This document shows positions 9,730 to 19,500 of a DNA stretch of 46,386 bases, in pieces. The position numbers and the translations under genes were made by a program. Where the stretch lies: NCBI RefSeq assembly GCF_000591415.1, contig NZ_JEMF01000049.1:1-46386 (forward strand). Reading direction: 5' to 3'. Below the pieces are notes generated by a model, which did no database searches, was not told the origin of the DNA, and worked only from the letters and a program-made list of their open reading frames with translations. Source of the stretch: Cobetia crustatorum. GTDB lineage: Bacteria > Pseudomonadota > Gammaproteobacteria > Pseudomonadales > Halomonadaceae. Position 1 is the stretch's first letter. The number at the start of each line of letters is the position of its first letter.

Positions 9730-12152
9730 ATGATACTCACCCTAAACCAACTGGAACGGCACCTGTTCAAGGCGGCCGATATCCTGCGTGGCAAAATGGA
9801 TGCCTCGGAATTCAAGGAATACATCTTCGGGATGCTGTTCTTGAAGCGTTGCTCGGATGTCTTCGAGCAACGTCAGGAGGAAGTCCGTCAGCAGCTCAAG
9901 CAAGCCGGCAAGAGCGAGATCGACATCGCTCACCTCATCGATATGGAAAGCTGGTACAAGGCGACCTTCTACGTCCCCGAACAGGCACGCTGGGCCTACC
10001 TGCTCAAGGAAGCCCACCAGGCGTCGGCAATGCACTGAACAAGGCGCTGGCAGGCCTGGAAGAAAAGAATCCAAGCCTCGCCGGGGTACTCGAGCATATC
10101 GACTTTACACGCAAGGTGGGCTCTACCACTCTGCCAGATAAAAAGTTGCGCCAGCTGATCACCCACTTCAGCGAATACCGCCTGCGTAACGAGGACTTCG
10201 AGTTCCCCGATCTACTCGGCGCGGCCTATGAGTACCTGATCCGCGACTTCGCCGATTCCGCCGGCAAGAAAGGTGGCGAGTTCTACACCCCGCGTACCGT
10301 GGTACGGATGATGGTGCGCCTGATGAATCCTCAGGAAGGTCACAGCGTCTACGATCCCTGTATGGGCTCCGGCGGTATGTTGATCCACTCCAAGGAGTAC
10401 CTGGAAGAACAGGGCGGTGACCCGCGCCGACTCAACCTATTCGGTCAGGAGGCATCCGGCTCGGTATGGGCCATCGCCAAGATGAATATGCTGCTGCACG
10501 GCGTCAGCAGTGCGGACCTGCGCAACGATGACACCCTGACCGATCCGCAGCATATCGAAGGCGGTGAGCTGGTGCGCTTCGACCGCATCCTGACCAACCC
10601 GCCCTTCTCCATCGGCTACACCCCGACTCAGCACTTCCCCGAGCGCTTCCACTACGGCAGCGTGCCGGAAGGTGCCAAGAAGGCTGACCTGATGTTCCTG
10701 CAGCATATGGTCGCCTGCCTCAAATCCGACGGTATGCTGGCCACCGTCATGCCCCACGGCGTGCTGTTCCGTGGCGGCGATGAAAAGCGGATTCGCGCCG
10801 GGATGCTGGAAGATGATCTCGTCGAGGCTGTCATCGGTCTCGCGCCCAATTTGTTCTACGGCACCGGTATTCCCGCCAGCATCCTGATTCTGCGTGCCAA
10901 GGGCGCCAAGCCTGAGGAACGCAAGGGCAAGGTGCTGTTCATCAATGCCGACCGTGAACTCCACGAAGGCCGTGCACAGAACCACCTGCTGCCGGAACAT
11001 ATCGAGAAGATCGCCAGTACCTATGAGTCTTTCTCCGAGGTCTCCGGCTTTGCGCGTGCAGTGCCAATCGAGGAGCTGCGCGACAACGACTACAACCTCA
11101 ATATTCGCCGCTACGCCGACAACACCCCGCCGCCGGAACCCCAGGATGTGCGTGCTCATCTCAAGGGCGGCGTACCCGTCAAGGAGATCGAAGCCAAGCA
11201 AGCCTTGTGCGATGCCCAGGGCCTGGACCCAATGGCACTCTTCCAAGTCCGCGAGAGCGATACTGATTACGTGGATTTTGCCGAGTTGCTAGCCGAGAAA
11301 CGCGATATCAAACCTGCCATCGAGCAGGATGAAGGCCTGAATGCCAAGCAAGCTGGTGTCATGGCAGCCTTCGAAAGCTGGTGGGCCGAGCACGGCACCA
11401 GCATCACCGGGCTATCCGCCAATGGCGGGCGCTTGACGCAGCTACGTGATGAGCTGCTTAGCAGCTTTTCGTCGGCCCTGGAACCCACAGCAATGCTCGA
11501 CCGCTTTGCAGTGCGCGGCATCATTGCCGGCTTCTGGTTCGACAACAAGAACGAGTTCCGCACCCTGCAAGCTCGTGGCTGTATCGGTGTCGTGGACGCC
11601 TGGCGCACCAGCATCGTGAGCTTGCTGGAAGACGACCAGAGCAACACCAACCCACTGGATCACCGCCTGGTGCATTTCCTGCTGGCGGACTATGTGAGCG
11701 AACTGGAGGAGCTCGCCGCCAACGCGGCGGAGCTGGATGCGCGCATCAAGGCCGCTGAGGCCAAGCCGGATGGTGACGACGGCGATGAGGCGGAAGCCGA
11801 TAGCGGCGAAGGCGACGATGCCCCTACCCCGGCCGAGATCAAGGCTTGGAAGAGCGAACGCACCCAAGTGAAGAAGCAGCACAAAGCCAAGGTGGCAGGT
11901 TTCGAGACACGCCTGAATCAGGCCGTAGACGCTCTGGACGAACCCGCTGCTGCCGAACTGGTCGGCGCCATCCTGCACAACGACCTGAAAGGCATACTCG
12001 AACGCTATATCCGCCAGCAGCGTCAACAGATGATAACTGTCTTTGAGACCTGGTGGGACAAGTACCGAGTGACCCTAGCTGATATCGAGGCCGAGCGCGA
12101 CGATGCCGCCAAAGAACTTCAGCAATATTTGAAGGGGCTTGGTTATGTCTGA
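9730..12152 (+). CDS. hsdM: Type I restriction-modification methyltransferase subunit HsdM (frameshifted in this sequence)
   Basis: The N-terminal frame (9730 to about 10020) encodes the HsdM helical domain ([20 protein letters not shown]). The main frame carries the N6-adenine methyltransferase motifs DPCMGSGGM (near residue 208) and NPPF (near residue 289). Adding one G after CACCAG at about 10020 joins them as [14 protein letters not shown], giving about 807 residues. This is much longer than the roughly 500-residue classical HsdM: the extra part after about residue 480 has an acidic stretch (near 11770-11820) and helices ending in a coiled-coil-like tail, a form seen in some long type I M subunits. 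The product methylates adenine at the site chosen by HsdS and also forms the core of the nuclease complex. Its end overlaps hsdS by 8 bases. Confidence 0.88.
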
Positions 12153-13413
12153 GCAACCACATTTCCCGCTACAAAAGTTGGGTGAGATTGTAGAAGTTCT
12201 CGACCACCTTCGCATCCCAGTTAATTCAGAAGCTAGGGGAAAGCGTAAAGGTGATGTGCCTTACTATGGTGCCAATGGTTTGCAGGGGTGGATCGACGAA
12301 CCGCTATTTAATGAGCCTCTGATATTAATGGCTGAAGATGGAGGGAATTTCGATGATTTTTCCACTAGGCCTATTGCGTATCGAATTGACGGCCCAGCCT
12401 GGGTAAATAATCACGCACACATAATAAAGGTAGACAATCCCAAGCTTCATAGTTTTATCTACTGGTCGGTTGCCCACAAAGACATCAGAAAACACGTGGC
12501 GGGCGGGACTAGGCAGAAGCTGAACCAGTCAGCCCTTAAAGAAATTGAAATTCCATGTCCTCCAAATGACGAGGGGGCCGTGGTCGGCAAGGTGCTCGAC
12601 ACCCTCGACACCCAGATCGAGCAGACCGAGGCACTGATCGCCAAGCTGGAGAAGGTCAAGGAAGGCCTGCTTCACGACCTGCTGACTCGCGGTATCGACG
12701 AGAATGGTCAGCTGCGCCCCAGCCCCGAGCAGGCGCCAGAGCTGTACAAGGAGTCGCCGCTGGGGTTGATACCTAGGGAGTGGGATACTCATAGTCTATC
12801 GACATGCTCTCTGAAAATATCAGATAGAGACCATACGACCCCAGTTTATGTTGAGTCGGGATTTTTGATGGTTTCGCCTGTCAACTTTTTTGGTTATGAA
12901 GGGATTGATTTCGATAACTGCAAAAAAATACCCAGGAGTGCGCATGAGAAAAACAGAAAGAAAACAGATCTCTCTATAGGCGATGTCATCATCCACAGGA
13001 TTGGCGCGGGCCTCGGAAGAGTCAGGGTTGTTAGAGCGGGCATGCCAGAGTTCAGCATACTTCATAGCGCTGCTCAGATAAGACCAAACCCAAATTTTGT
13101 CACGCCTGAATACTTGCTTTGGTCACTTAGGCTTGACAGCACGTTGATGCAAATGGAGCTGGGGACGCAAAGTATTGGGGTGCCCGATTTAGGGCTGGAC
13201 AAAATTGGCGGGTTCCTGATTCCTGTCGCCCCAACTTCCGAGCAAATTGCTATCTCCAAAATCTTGTCCGACAGCCAGTCTGAGCTGATGTCTTTATCTG
13301 ACAATGCAAGCCAGCTTAGAAACCTGAAGTCAGGCCTCATGGACGACCTCCTGACCGGCCGCGTCCGCGTCACCCCGCTTCTCAATCAAGCCCAGGCCAC
13401 TACCCCGGCGTAG
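12145..13413 (+). CDS. hsdS: Type I restriction-modification specificity subunit HsdS
   Basis: This 422-residue protein has the two-half architecture of HsdS. There are two variable target-recognition domains (about residues 5-140 and 210-390), separated and followed by conserved helical spacers (TLDTQIEQTEALIAKLEKVK and the C-terminal QLRNLKSGLMDDLLTGRVRV). It selects the bipartite DNA site for HsdM and HsdR. I use the ATG at 12145, preceded by GAAGGGG; a TTG two codons earlier is possible. Both recognition domains are visibly richer in A+T than the spacers, a sign of domain exchange. The recognition sequence cannot be predicted here. Confidence 0.92.
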   Translation: MSEQPHFPLQKLGEIVEVLDHLRIPVNSEARGKRKGDVPYYGANGLQGWIDEPLFNEPLILMAEDGGNFDDFSTRPIAYRIDGPAWVNNHAHIIKVDNPKLHSFIYWSVAHKDIRKHVAGGTRQKLNQSALKEIEIPCPPNDEGAVVGKVLDTLDTQIEQTEALIAKLEKVKEGLLHDLLTRGIDENGQLRPSPEQAPELYKESPLGLIPREWDTHSLSTCSLKISDRDHTTPVYVESGFLMVSPVNFFGYEGIDFDNCKKIPRSAHEKNRKKTDLSIGDVIIHRIGAGLGRVRVVRAGMPEFSILHSAAQIRPNPNFVTPEYLLWSLRLDSTLMQMELGTQSIGVPDLGLDKIGGFLIPVAPTSEQIAISKILSDSQSELMSLSDNASQLRNLKSGLMDDLLTGRVRVTPLLNQAQATTPA

Positions 13414-13459
13414 ACCGGGGCTTCCACAGCACCAGGACAACATCGCAAAGGGAACTGCC

Positions 13460-15283
13460 ATGACCACCTTCGACAGTACCAAGCGCTCGCTGCCCGAGCT
13501 GCTTAAGGACATCACCAACGGCAAGATCCAGCTGCCTGACTTTCAACGTGGCTGGGTGTGGGACGATGATCACGTCAAAAGCCTGCTGGTCAGTATCGCC
13601 CGATCCTTCCCGGTCGGCGCAGTGATGCTGATGGAGACGGGGGGGGAGGTTCGCTTCCAGACCCGCCCGGTGGAGGGTATCGACCCGAAAACGGTCACCA
13701 AAGACCCGGACCACCTGATTCTCGACGGCCAGCAGCGCCTCACCAGCCTGACTCAGGCGGTGGGTCTGGATGCCCCGGTCGATACCCGCACCGCCCAGGG
13801 CAAGAAGATTCGCCGCCACTATTACTTCAATATCTGCAAGGCACTGGAAGGCGATGAGCGTCTGGAAGATGCCATTGAGGCAGTGGATGAGAACCGCCAA
13901 ATCACCAAGAACTTCGGTCGTGATGTAAAGCTGGACCTTTCTACTCGCCAGCTTGAGTGTGAGAAGCTCTACTTCCCTTGCGACAAGATTCTCGACCCAT
14001 CCGATTGGTTGCAAGACCTGTTCCGCTACAACCAGCAAGCAATGGGCGAATTCCTGGAGTTTCAGAAGAAAATACTCGGCGCTTTCTCTGCCTATCAGTT
14101 ACCAGTCATCGAACTGAAGAAAGAGACCTCCAAGGAGGCGGTCTGCCTGGTGTTCGAGAAGGTCAACACAGGCGGCGTGCAGCTCTCGGTATTCGAATTG
14201 ATCACCGCCAGCTATGCCGCTGAGGGCTATAACCTGCGCGATGATTGGTATGGCTCCGACATCCGTAAGGTGCCTTCACGCAAGGTTCGCTTCAAGGAGC
14301 ACGAGTTGCTGGCGGGCGTGGAAAACACCGATCTACTGATTGCCATCACGTTGCTACATACCCACGCTCGCAAGCAAGAGGATATTGCTGCCGGTCACAC
14401 AGGGAAACAAGTTCGACCCGTCAGTGCCAAGCGCACCTCAGTACTGGACCTCCCACTTGAATCATATAAGCGCTGGGTAGATAGCGTGGAAAAAGGTTTT
14501 GTCGAGGCGGCTTACTTCCTCAAGGGAGAATGCTTCTACAAACGCCGCGAACTACCCTATGCCACCCAGCTAGTGCCACTGGCCGCTGTCATGACGCTGC
14601 TGGGCGGGAGCTGGCGGGAGCCCCGTATCCACGCCAAGCTCACCCGCTGGTTCTGGAGTGGTGTACTGGGTGAACTCTATGGCGGCGCCGTGGAGACCCG
14701 CATCGCCCTGGACCTGGAAGAGCTGATGTATTGGTTCAAGCACGACGCCGAGCTGCCGCGCACCGTGATTGACGCCTCCTTCGACCCCTCGCGCCTCGAG
14801 ACCCTACGCAGTCGTAACAGCGCCGCCTACAAGGGCATCAATGTGCTGATCCTGCGCGAAGGGGCCAACGACTTTTTCTGGAAGGGCGACATTCAGGCGC
14901 TCGACCAACAAGGCGTCGCGCTGGATATTCACCACATCTTCCCGCGTGCCTGGTGCGAGTCTCAGGGACTTTCCTATCGCGTCTACGACGCCATCATCAA
15001 CAAGACGCCTATCTCTGCGCATACCAATCGCATGATCGGCGGCAGAGCCCCGTCGGAGTATCTGACCCGCCTGCAGGACCACAAGCAGGTCCAGCTAAAT
15101 GATGAATCAATGGATGCCATCCTTGAAGGCCACCGTATCCCGACACAAGCTTTACGCGCGGATGACTTTGGCGCCTTCTACCAACAGCGCAAGCAGAACC
15201 TGCTCGAGATCATCGAAAAGGCAATGGGCAAGAAAGCGCTGGCGGGCAGTGATGAAGGTAGCGATGAGGGAGGTGACGACTGA
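13460..15283 (+). CDS. DUF262 + HNH (GmrSD-like) nuclease embedded in the type I operon
   Basis: This 607-residue protein has an N-terminal DUF262 (ParB/Srx-like) domain with LPDFQRGWVW at 25-34 and the DGQQR signature at 89-93. A C-terminal His-Me finger shows DIHHIFP at 489-495 and downstream asparagines (N514, N524 region, NRMIGG). The pairing is that of GmrSD/SspE-type enzymes, in which the DUF262 part hydrolyses nucleotides or senses DNA and the HNH part cuts. GmrSD attacks glucosylated phage DNA and SspE acts with phosphorothioation; which DNA this one targets is unknown. AAGGGAA precedes the ATG. It follows hsdS by 46 bases and precedes the next gene by 3 bases, so it belongs to the same transcription unit. 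The C-terminus is an acidic Gly/Ser/Asp tail. Confidence 0.85.
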   Translation: MTTFDSTKRSLPELLKDITNGKIQLPDFQRGWVWDDDHVKSLLVSIARSFPVGAVMLMETGGEVRFQTRPVEGIDPKTVTKDPDHLILDGQQRLTSLTQAVGLDAPVDTRTAQGKKIRRHYYFNICKALEGDERLEDAIEAVDENRQITKNFGRDVKLDLSTRQLECEKLYFPCDKILDPSDWLQDLFRYNQQAMGEFLEFQKKILGAFSAYQLPVIELKKETSKEAVCLVFEKVNTGGVQLSVFELITASYAAEGYNLRDDWYGSDIRKVPSRKVRFKEHELLAGVENTDLLIAITLLHTHARKQEDIAAGHTGKQVRPVSAKRTSVLDLPLESYKRWVDSVEKGFVEAAYFLKGECFYKRRELPYATQLVPLAAVMTLLGGSWREPRIHAKLTRWFWSGVLGELYGGAVETRIALDLEELMYWFKHDAELPRTVIDASFDPSRLETLRSRNSAAYKGINVLILREGANDFFWKGDIQALDQQGVALDIHHIFPRAWCESQGLSYRVYDAIINKTPISAHTNRMIGGRAPSEYLTRLQDHKQVQLNDESMDAILEGHRIPTQALRADDFGAFYQQRKQNLLEIIEKAMGKKALAGSDEGSDEGGDD

Positions 15284-15286
15284 ATC

Positions 15287-15702
15287 ATGGCCATTGACCT
15301 CTCGCGCAGCCTGAACCCGCAAAAGGGGCTGATCGACAAGCGAACAAAGCGAGAGGTCTCAGTAGCACCAGTAGGTGTGTTGGCACGTATGCTGGTAGCA
15401 CTTGATTGGTTGATCACGAAGGAAGCCGTCACACCCAGTGTAGAAGCTATCAAGGAAGGGTTCAGGCACTGGTCCCATGATTTGGCCGGGCAGCGCAAGA
15501 TGAACCTGTTCTCGGACCGCCTGATCGCCGTGACGCTGGAGAGGCTGATATCAGGCCCAAGGCTCCACATCGTCTTGGGCGCGGAGTCACGACAGGCCAC
15601 ACCTGGAAAGGCTGGAAGGGTCAGGAAGCCTTTACTGAGCTCTGTCGGCCTCAGGTTGGAGACAGACACAGAAGACTGGACCTGGGGGAGGAACTTATAT
15701 GA
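15287..15702 (+). CDS. Small protein of unknown function coupled to fic (probable frameshift near its end)
   Basis: I do not recognise this family. The start at 15287 lies 3 bases after the nuclease stop and follows GGGAGGTGA. The first ~100 residues are helical and basic (VLARMLVALDWLITKEAV, LIAVTLERLISG). Read uninterrupted, the frame runs to 15769 and overlaps fic by 71 bases with an odd Trp/Arg/Cys-rich tail. If one base is missing near 15595, as in seven other genes here, the frame becomes TTGHTWKGWKGQEAFTELC and ends LDLGEELI at a TGA (15700-15702) overlapping the fic start as ATGA. That ATGA junction is the pattern at hsdR/ygjP too, so I favour the shorter protein (about 138 residues). 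By position it is the candidate partner or antitoxin of Fic, but the known Fic-inhibitory motif (S/T)xxxE(G/N) is not present. Confidence 0.55.
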
Positions 15703-16313
15703 GCAGGTATCGTGCTACTGGATCACAAGGCAGTGCCGAGCCCGGTTCAGGTGGCAAGGTCATGCGTAACAAGCTCGATCTCACCGATCAAGAGAGTCTT
15801 GATGAAGCCGAGACTGAACAGCTACTGAAACTATACGAAGTAGTGTTCGAGTCTTTGCCAGAGAACCAGCCACTCAACACTGCGCTACTAAAACACTGGC
15901 ATCATCGCTGGCTTGGGAATATCTATGACTGGGCGGGCGAAGAGCGTCAGGTCAATCTGGAAAAAGACGGCTTTCCCTTCGCCGCAGCAGGACAGCTGCC
16001 CAAGCTATTGAGTAAGCTGGATCAGGAATGGCTGAGTAAACTGACACCCTGCAACGAAATGAATCGAGAGGAGGCGATACACGCCATCGCTCAAATTCAT
16101 GTCGAGCTGATCTTGATACATCCATTCAGAGAGGGGAATGGCCGTATCGCTCGACTATTGTCAGATGCCATGGCCTATCAAGCGGGGCTGGGACTGTTGA
16201 ATTACGATGACTGGAATCAGAACAAGGAGGCCTATATCCAGGCCATCCATGCCGGTGTCGTTTGTGACTATGAACCAATGGTTGAGCGAGTCAGGCAAGC
16301 GGTAGAGACTTGA
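15699..16313 (+). CDS. Fic-domain protein (putative AMPylase/nucleotide transferase)
   Basis: The 204-residue protein has a perfect Fic motif, HPFREGNGRIAR at 141-152, including the catalytic histidine H141. Its N-terminus (RATGSQGSAEPGSGGKV) is typical of a subgroup of bacterial Fic proteins often found as toxins. Fic enzymes usually transfer AMP or another nucleotide group onto target proteins. GGGGGAGGA lies 6 bases before the ATG. I find no inhibitory (S/T)xxxE(G/N) helix before or after the Fic domain in this protein, so an external inhibitor would be expected if it is a toxin. It is in the same run as hsdM-hsdS-nuclease and is followed by hsdR after a 254-base gap. Confidence 0.88.
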   Translation: MSRYRATGSQGSAEPGSGGKVMRNKLDLTDQESLDEAETEQLLKLYEVVFESLPENQPLNTALLKHWHHRWLGNIYDWAGEERQVNLEKDGFPFAAAGQLPKLLSKLDQEWLSKLTPCNEMNREEAIHAIAQIHVELILIHPFREGNGRIARLLSDAMAYQAGLGLLNYDDWNQNKEAYIQAIHAGVVCDYEPMVERVRQAVET

Positions 16314-16455
16314 AACGGGACTTGCCAGAACGCAGCTTCATCTCGATAGCTTGACTAGGCTTGCCTGTTTCTACGGCTGTAGATGTGGAAACGGCCTTCA
16401 GCAATGCGCTACTGCTCACTCTACGGCGTTTCTTGAGTACTGTAGAAGTCGTCAT
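16291..16455 (-). CDS. Possible small basic protein (54 residues) convergent with fic
   Basis: A short minus-strand ORF begins at the ATG at 16453-16455, preceded by GGAGGG at 16461-16466 with 5-base spacing, the strongest ribosome binding site in this part. It encodes 54 residues, Lys/Arg/Ser/Thr rich, starting MTTSTVLKKRRRV, and ends at 16291 inside the last codons of fic (23-base overlap). No homology is recognised. It fills most of the otherwise empty 254-base fic-hsdR gap. Its position makes it a candidate regulator or inhibitor of Fic, or an unrelated small peptide. Composition alone does not prove it is a gene. Confidence 0.45.
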   Translation of the reverse strand: MTTSTVLKKRRRVSSSALLKAVSTSTAVETGKPSQAIEMKLRSGKSRFKSLPLA

Positions 16456-16567
16456 GTGAACCCTCCATTGAGTTACGAGTCATTTTACGCCTTCTCGCGA
16501 TAATCTGCACCCAAGCTGCTCCGCTACGAACATTTTCTCACCACCCACCTGATTCTGGAGCCAAGGA

Positions 16568-19500
16568 ATGGCAGGCCCTGAGTACACCGACGTAGAAAAG
16601 CCCTTCATTGATCAACTGGTAGGCCAAGGCTGGGAATATCTGGAGGGCTCAGTCAGCGACCCTGCCGTGACGAGCCGCGACAGCTTTTCTCAGGTAGTGA
16701 TGGAGCCGTTGCTGAAGGATCAACTCGGCAAGATCAACCTGCATGATGGCAAGCGTTGGCTGGATGAGACACGCCTGAACCAGGCAGTCTCTGCCATCAC
16801 CCGAATCCCCTCCAGCAAGCTGCTGGAAGCCAACAAACAGGCTACCCAGCTATTGCTCAACGGCCTGACGGTAGAGGGGGTAGAAGGCTGGGATGGCGGT
16901 CGGGGTCAGGTTATTCGCTTCATCGACTGGGATGAACCTGCCAACAACACCTTCACGGTGGTCAATCAGTTCAAGGTGAAGAGCCCTCCCGGCCATGACT
17001 CGGGTAAAGGTCACGTGATCCCTGACCTTGTGCTGTTCGTTAATGGCATCCCGCTGGTGGTAGTGGAGTGCAAGAGTCGCACAGTGCCCGAAGGCATAAG
17101 CCACGCAGTGGACCAGCTGCGGCGCTATCATGACCAACGCATTCTGGATAACGACACCGAAGAACACGAAGGTGCCCCAGCCCTGTTCGCGACCAATCAG
17201 TTCCTGGTGGCCAGCAACTTCGATGATGCACGAGTCGGCTCCATCGGCGCTCGCTTCTCTCATTACCTGAGCTGGAAGACTGTCGCCCCGCTGCGTGAGG
17301 CAGATGTTGTCACTGACCTTGGGGTGACGCACCTATCGGCCCAGCAGCGTCTGATCGCCGGGATGCTCACTCCGGCCAATTTGTTGGATATCGTGCGTCA
17401 CTACACGCTATTCATGAATGCTGGCGGGCAAGAGATAAAGCTGGTGTGTCGCTACCAGCAGTACCGTGGCATGACGCGCGCGTTCAAGCGGCTCAAGTAT
17501 GGCAAGACACGCCGTGAAGACGGGGAGTCTGACCGCCGTGGTGGAATTGTCTGGCACACCCAGGGTAGTGGCAAAAGCCTTTCGATGGTGTTCTTGATGC
17601 GCAAGATTCGCACCGACCCTGCCCTGCGTCGCTTCAAGGTGGTAGTCATTACCGATCGTAAGGACCTGCAAGAGCAGCTGTCGGCAACGGCCGAGCTCAC
17701 TGGGGAGACGGTCACCAAGGCAGGCAAAACATCGCAACTCAAGAAGCTATTGGCACGCGAAGGTCCTGGCTTGGTCTTCGGCACCATACAGAAATACCGT
17801 GACCCCGATAGCGATGATGAGCCTACGCAAGGCGCCTACGCCCAAGTCGCGCAAGATCAGCCTGATGACCAACGTCTGGTTGCCGAGCCAGCAGTTGTTA
17901 GCAGTGTCGGCAGTCCGCGCAAGCCAACCCTCAGTGCGCCCTTCGAGTTACTCAATACCAGTGAAGACATCCTGATCATGGTGGATGAAGCCCACCGCAC
18001 CCAGGCGGGGGATCTTCACGCTAACATGATGCGCGCCCTGCCCAATGCGGCTCGTATCGGCTTCACTGGCACACCGATCATCATGGGTGACAAGAAACGC
18101 ACCCATGACATTTTCGGTGAGTACATAGACCGCTACACCATCAAGGAAGCAGAAGAGGATGGCGCGACGGTCCCGATACTCTACGAGGGACGCACTGCCA
18201 AGGGCGCCATCAAGGAAGGGGCAAGCCTGGACGGCCTGTTCGAGGACCTCTTCCGCGATCACACCAAGGAAGAACTTGAGGCTATCAAGAAGAAGTACGC
18301 CACCAAGGGCCAGATTTTTGAAGCACCTCAATTAGTGCAGGAAAAGGCGCAGGACATCCTTCGCCATTACGTCACGAACATCCTGCCCAATGGATACAAG
18401 GCTCAGTTGGTGTCTTATAGCCGCCGGGCCGCCTTGCGCTACTTCGATGCTCTTGAACAGGCCAAGCAGGACCTCCTGAAAGAGGCTATGTCACTGTCAG
18501 CGGAAGACAAGCAGCTCGACGACACCCAGCTACTCACCCGGCCGCCCAAGGTCAAGGCCGCGATACAGGCGTGGCGTTATCGCAAGGTACTGGAGGAGCT
18601 GGAGTTCGCCGTGGTCTTCAGCAGCGGAAACAATGATGACGCTGCTTGGGCCAAGTGGAGCGACCGGGCTGCTGTGGAGAGCCACATCAAACGGTTCAAG
18701 AAGCCTCTGCCGCCAAATGATGCCACGCCTGCCGACCCTACCAAGCACGATTCACTGGCCTTCCTGATCGTCAAAAGTATGCTGCTGACTGGATTTGACG
18801 CCCCCATCGAAGGGGTGATGTACCTGGATCGCTCTCTACGTGAGGCCGAACTGCTGCAAGCCATCGCACGCGTCAATCGTACTGGTCATGGCAAGTCACA
18901 CGGCATCGTGGTGGACTATTTTGGCGTTGCCAATCACCTCAAGGAAGCCTTGGCTGCTTATAGCGAGGAAGATATCGAGGGCGCTCTGCAAAGCCTCAAG
19001 GATGAGATCCCGTTGCTGCGTGATCGCCACTTGCGTGTTGTTGACGTGCTGCGCGCACAAGGGGTGGATGACCTGGATGACACCGAGGAAGCCGTACAGG
19101 TGCTGGGCGATGAGCGTGTGCGCGCCGAGTTCATGGTCAAGCTCAAGGAGTTCAATCGCGGCCTGGATGACGTACTACCCCGCCCTGAAGGCCTGGAATT
19201 CGTCAATGATGCCAAGCGTCTCGCCTATATTCATGCCATCGCCCGCAACCGCTACAAGGATACTCCTGAGCTCGGGAAGGATATCGGCAACAAGGTACGC
19301 AAGTTGATCGATGACTACGTGATATCTCTGGGCATCGACCCGCGTATCCCTCCTGTACAGCTGACTGACGCGAGCTTCGATGATCATATCGATCACCAGG
19401 CGAGTGATCGAGCCAAGGCATCAGAGATGGAGCACGCGGTGCGCTCCCACGTCAGCAAACACCTCGAGGAAGATCCTGTAAAATACGGTCGCCTCAGTGA

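Noticed and set aside
9690-10020. A long plus-strand reading from 9690 that seems to extend the hsdM main frame upstream
   Set aside because: Its first ~107 residues are an out-of-frame reading of the HsdM N-terminal domain, which is clearly encoded from 9730 in the other frame.
15287-15769. VbhA-like antitoxin motif in the small protein before fic
   Set aside because: The region SVEAIKEGF resembles (S/T)xxxE(G/N) but the first position before E-G is Glu, not Ser/Thr, so the inhibitory motif is not met.
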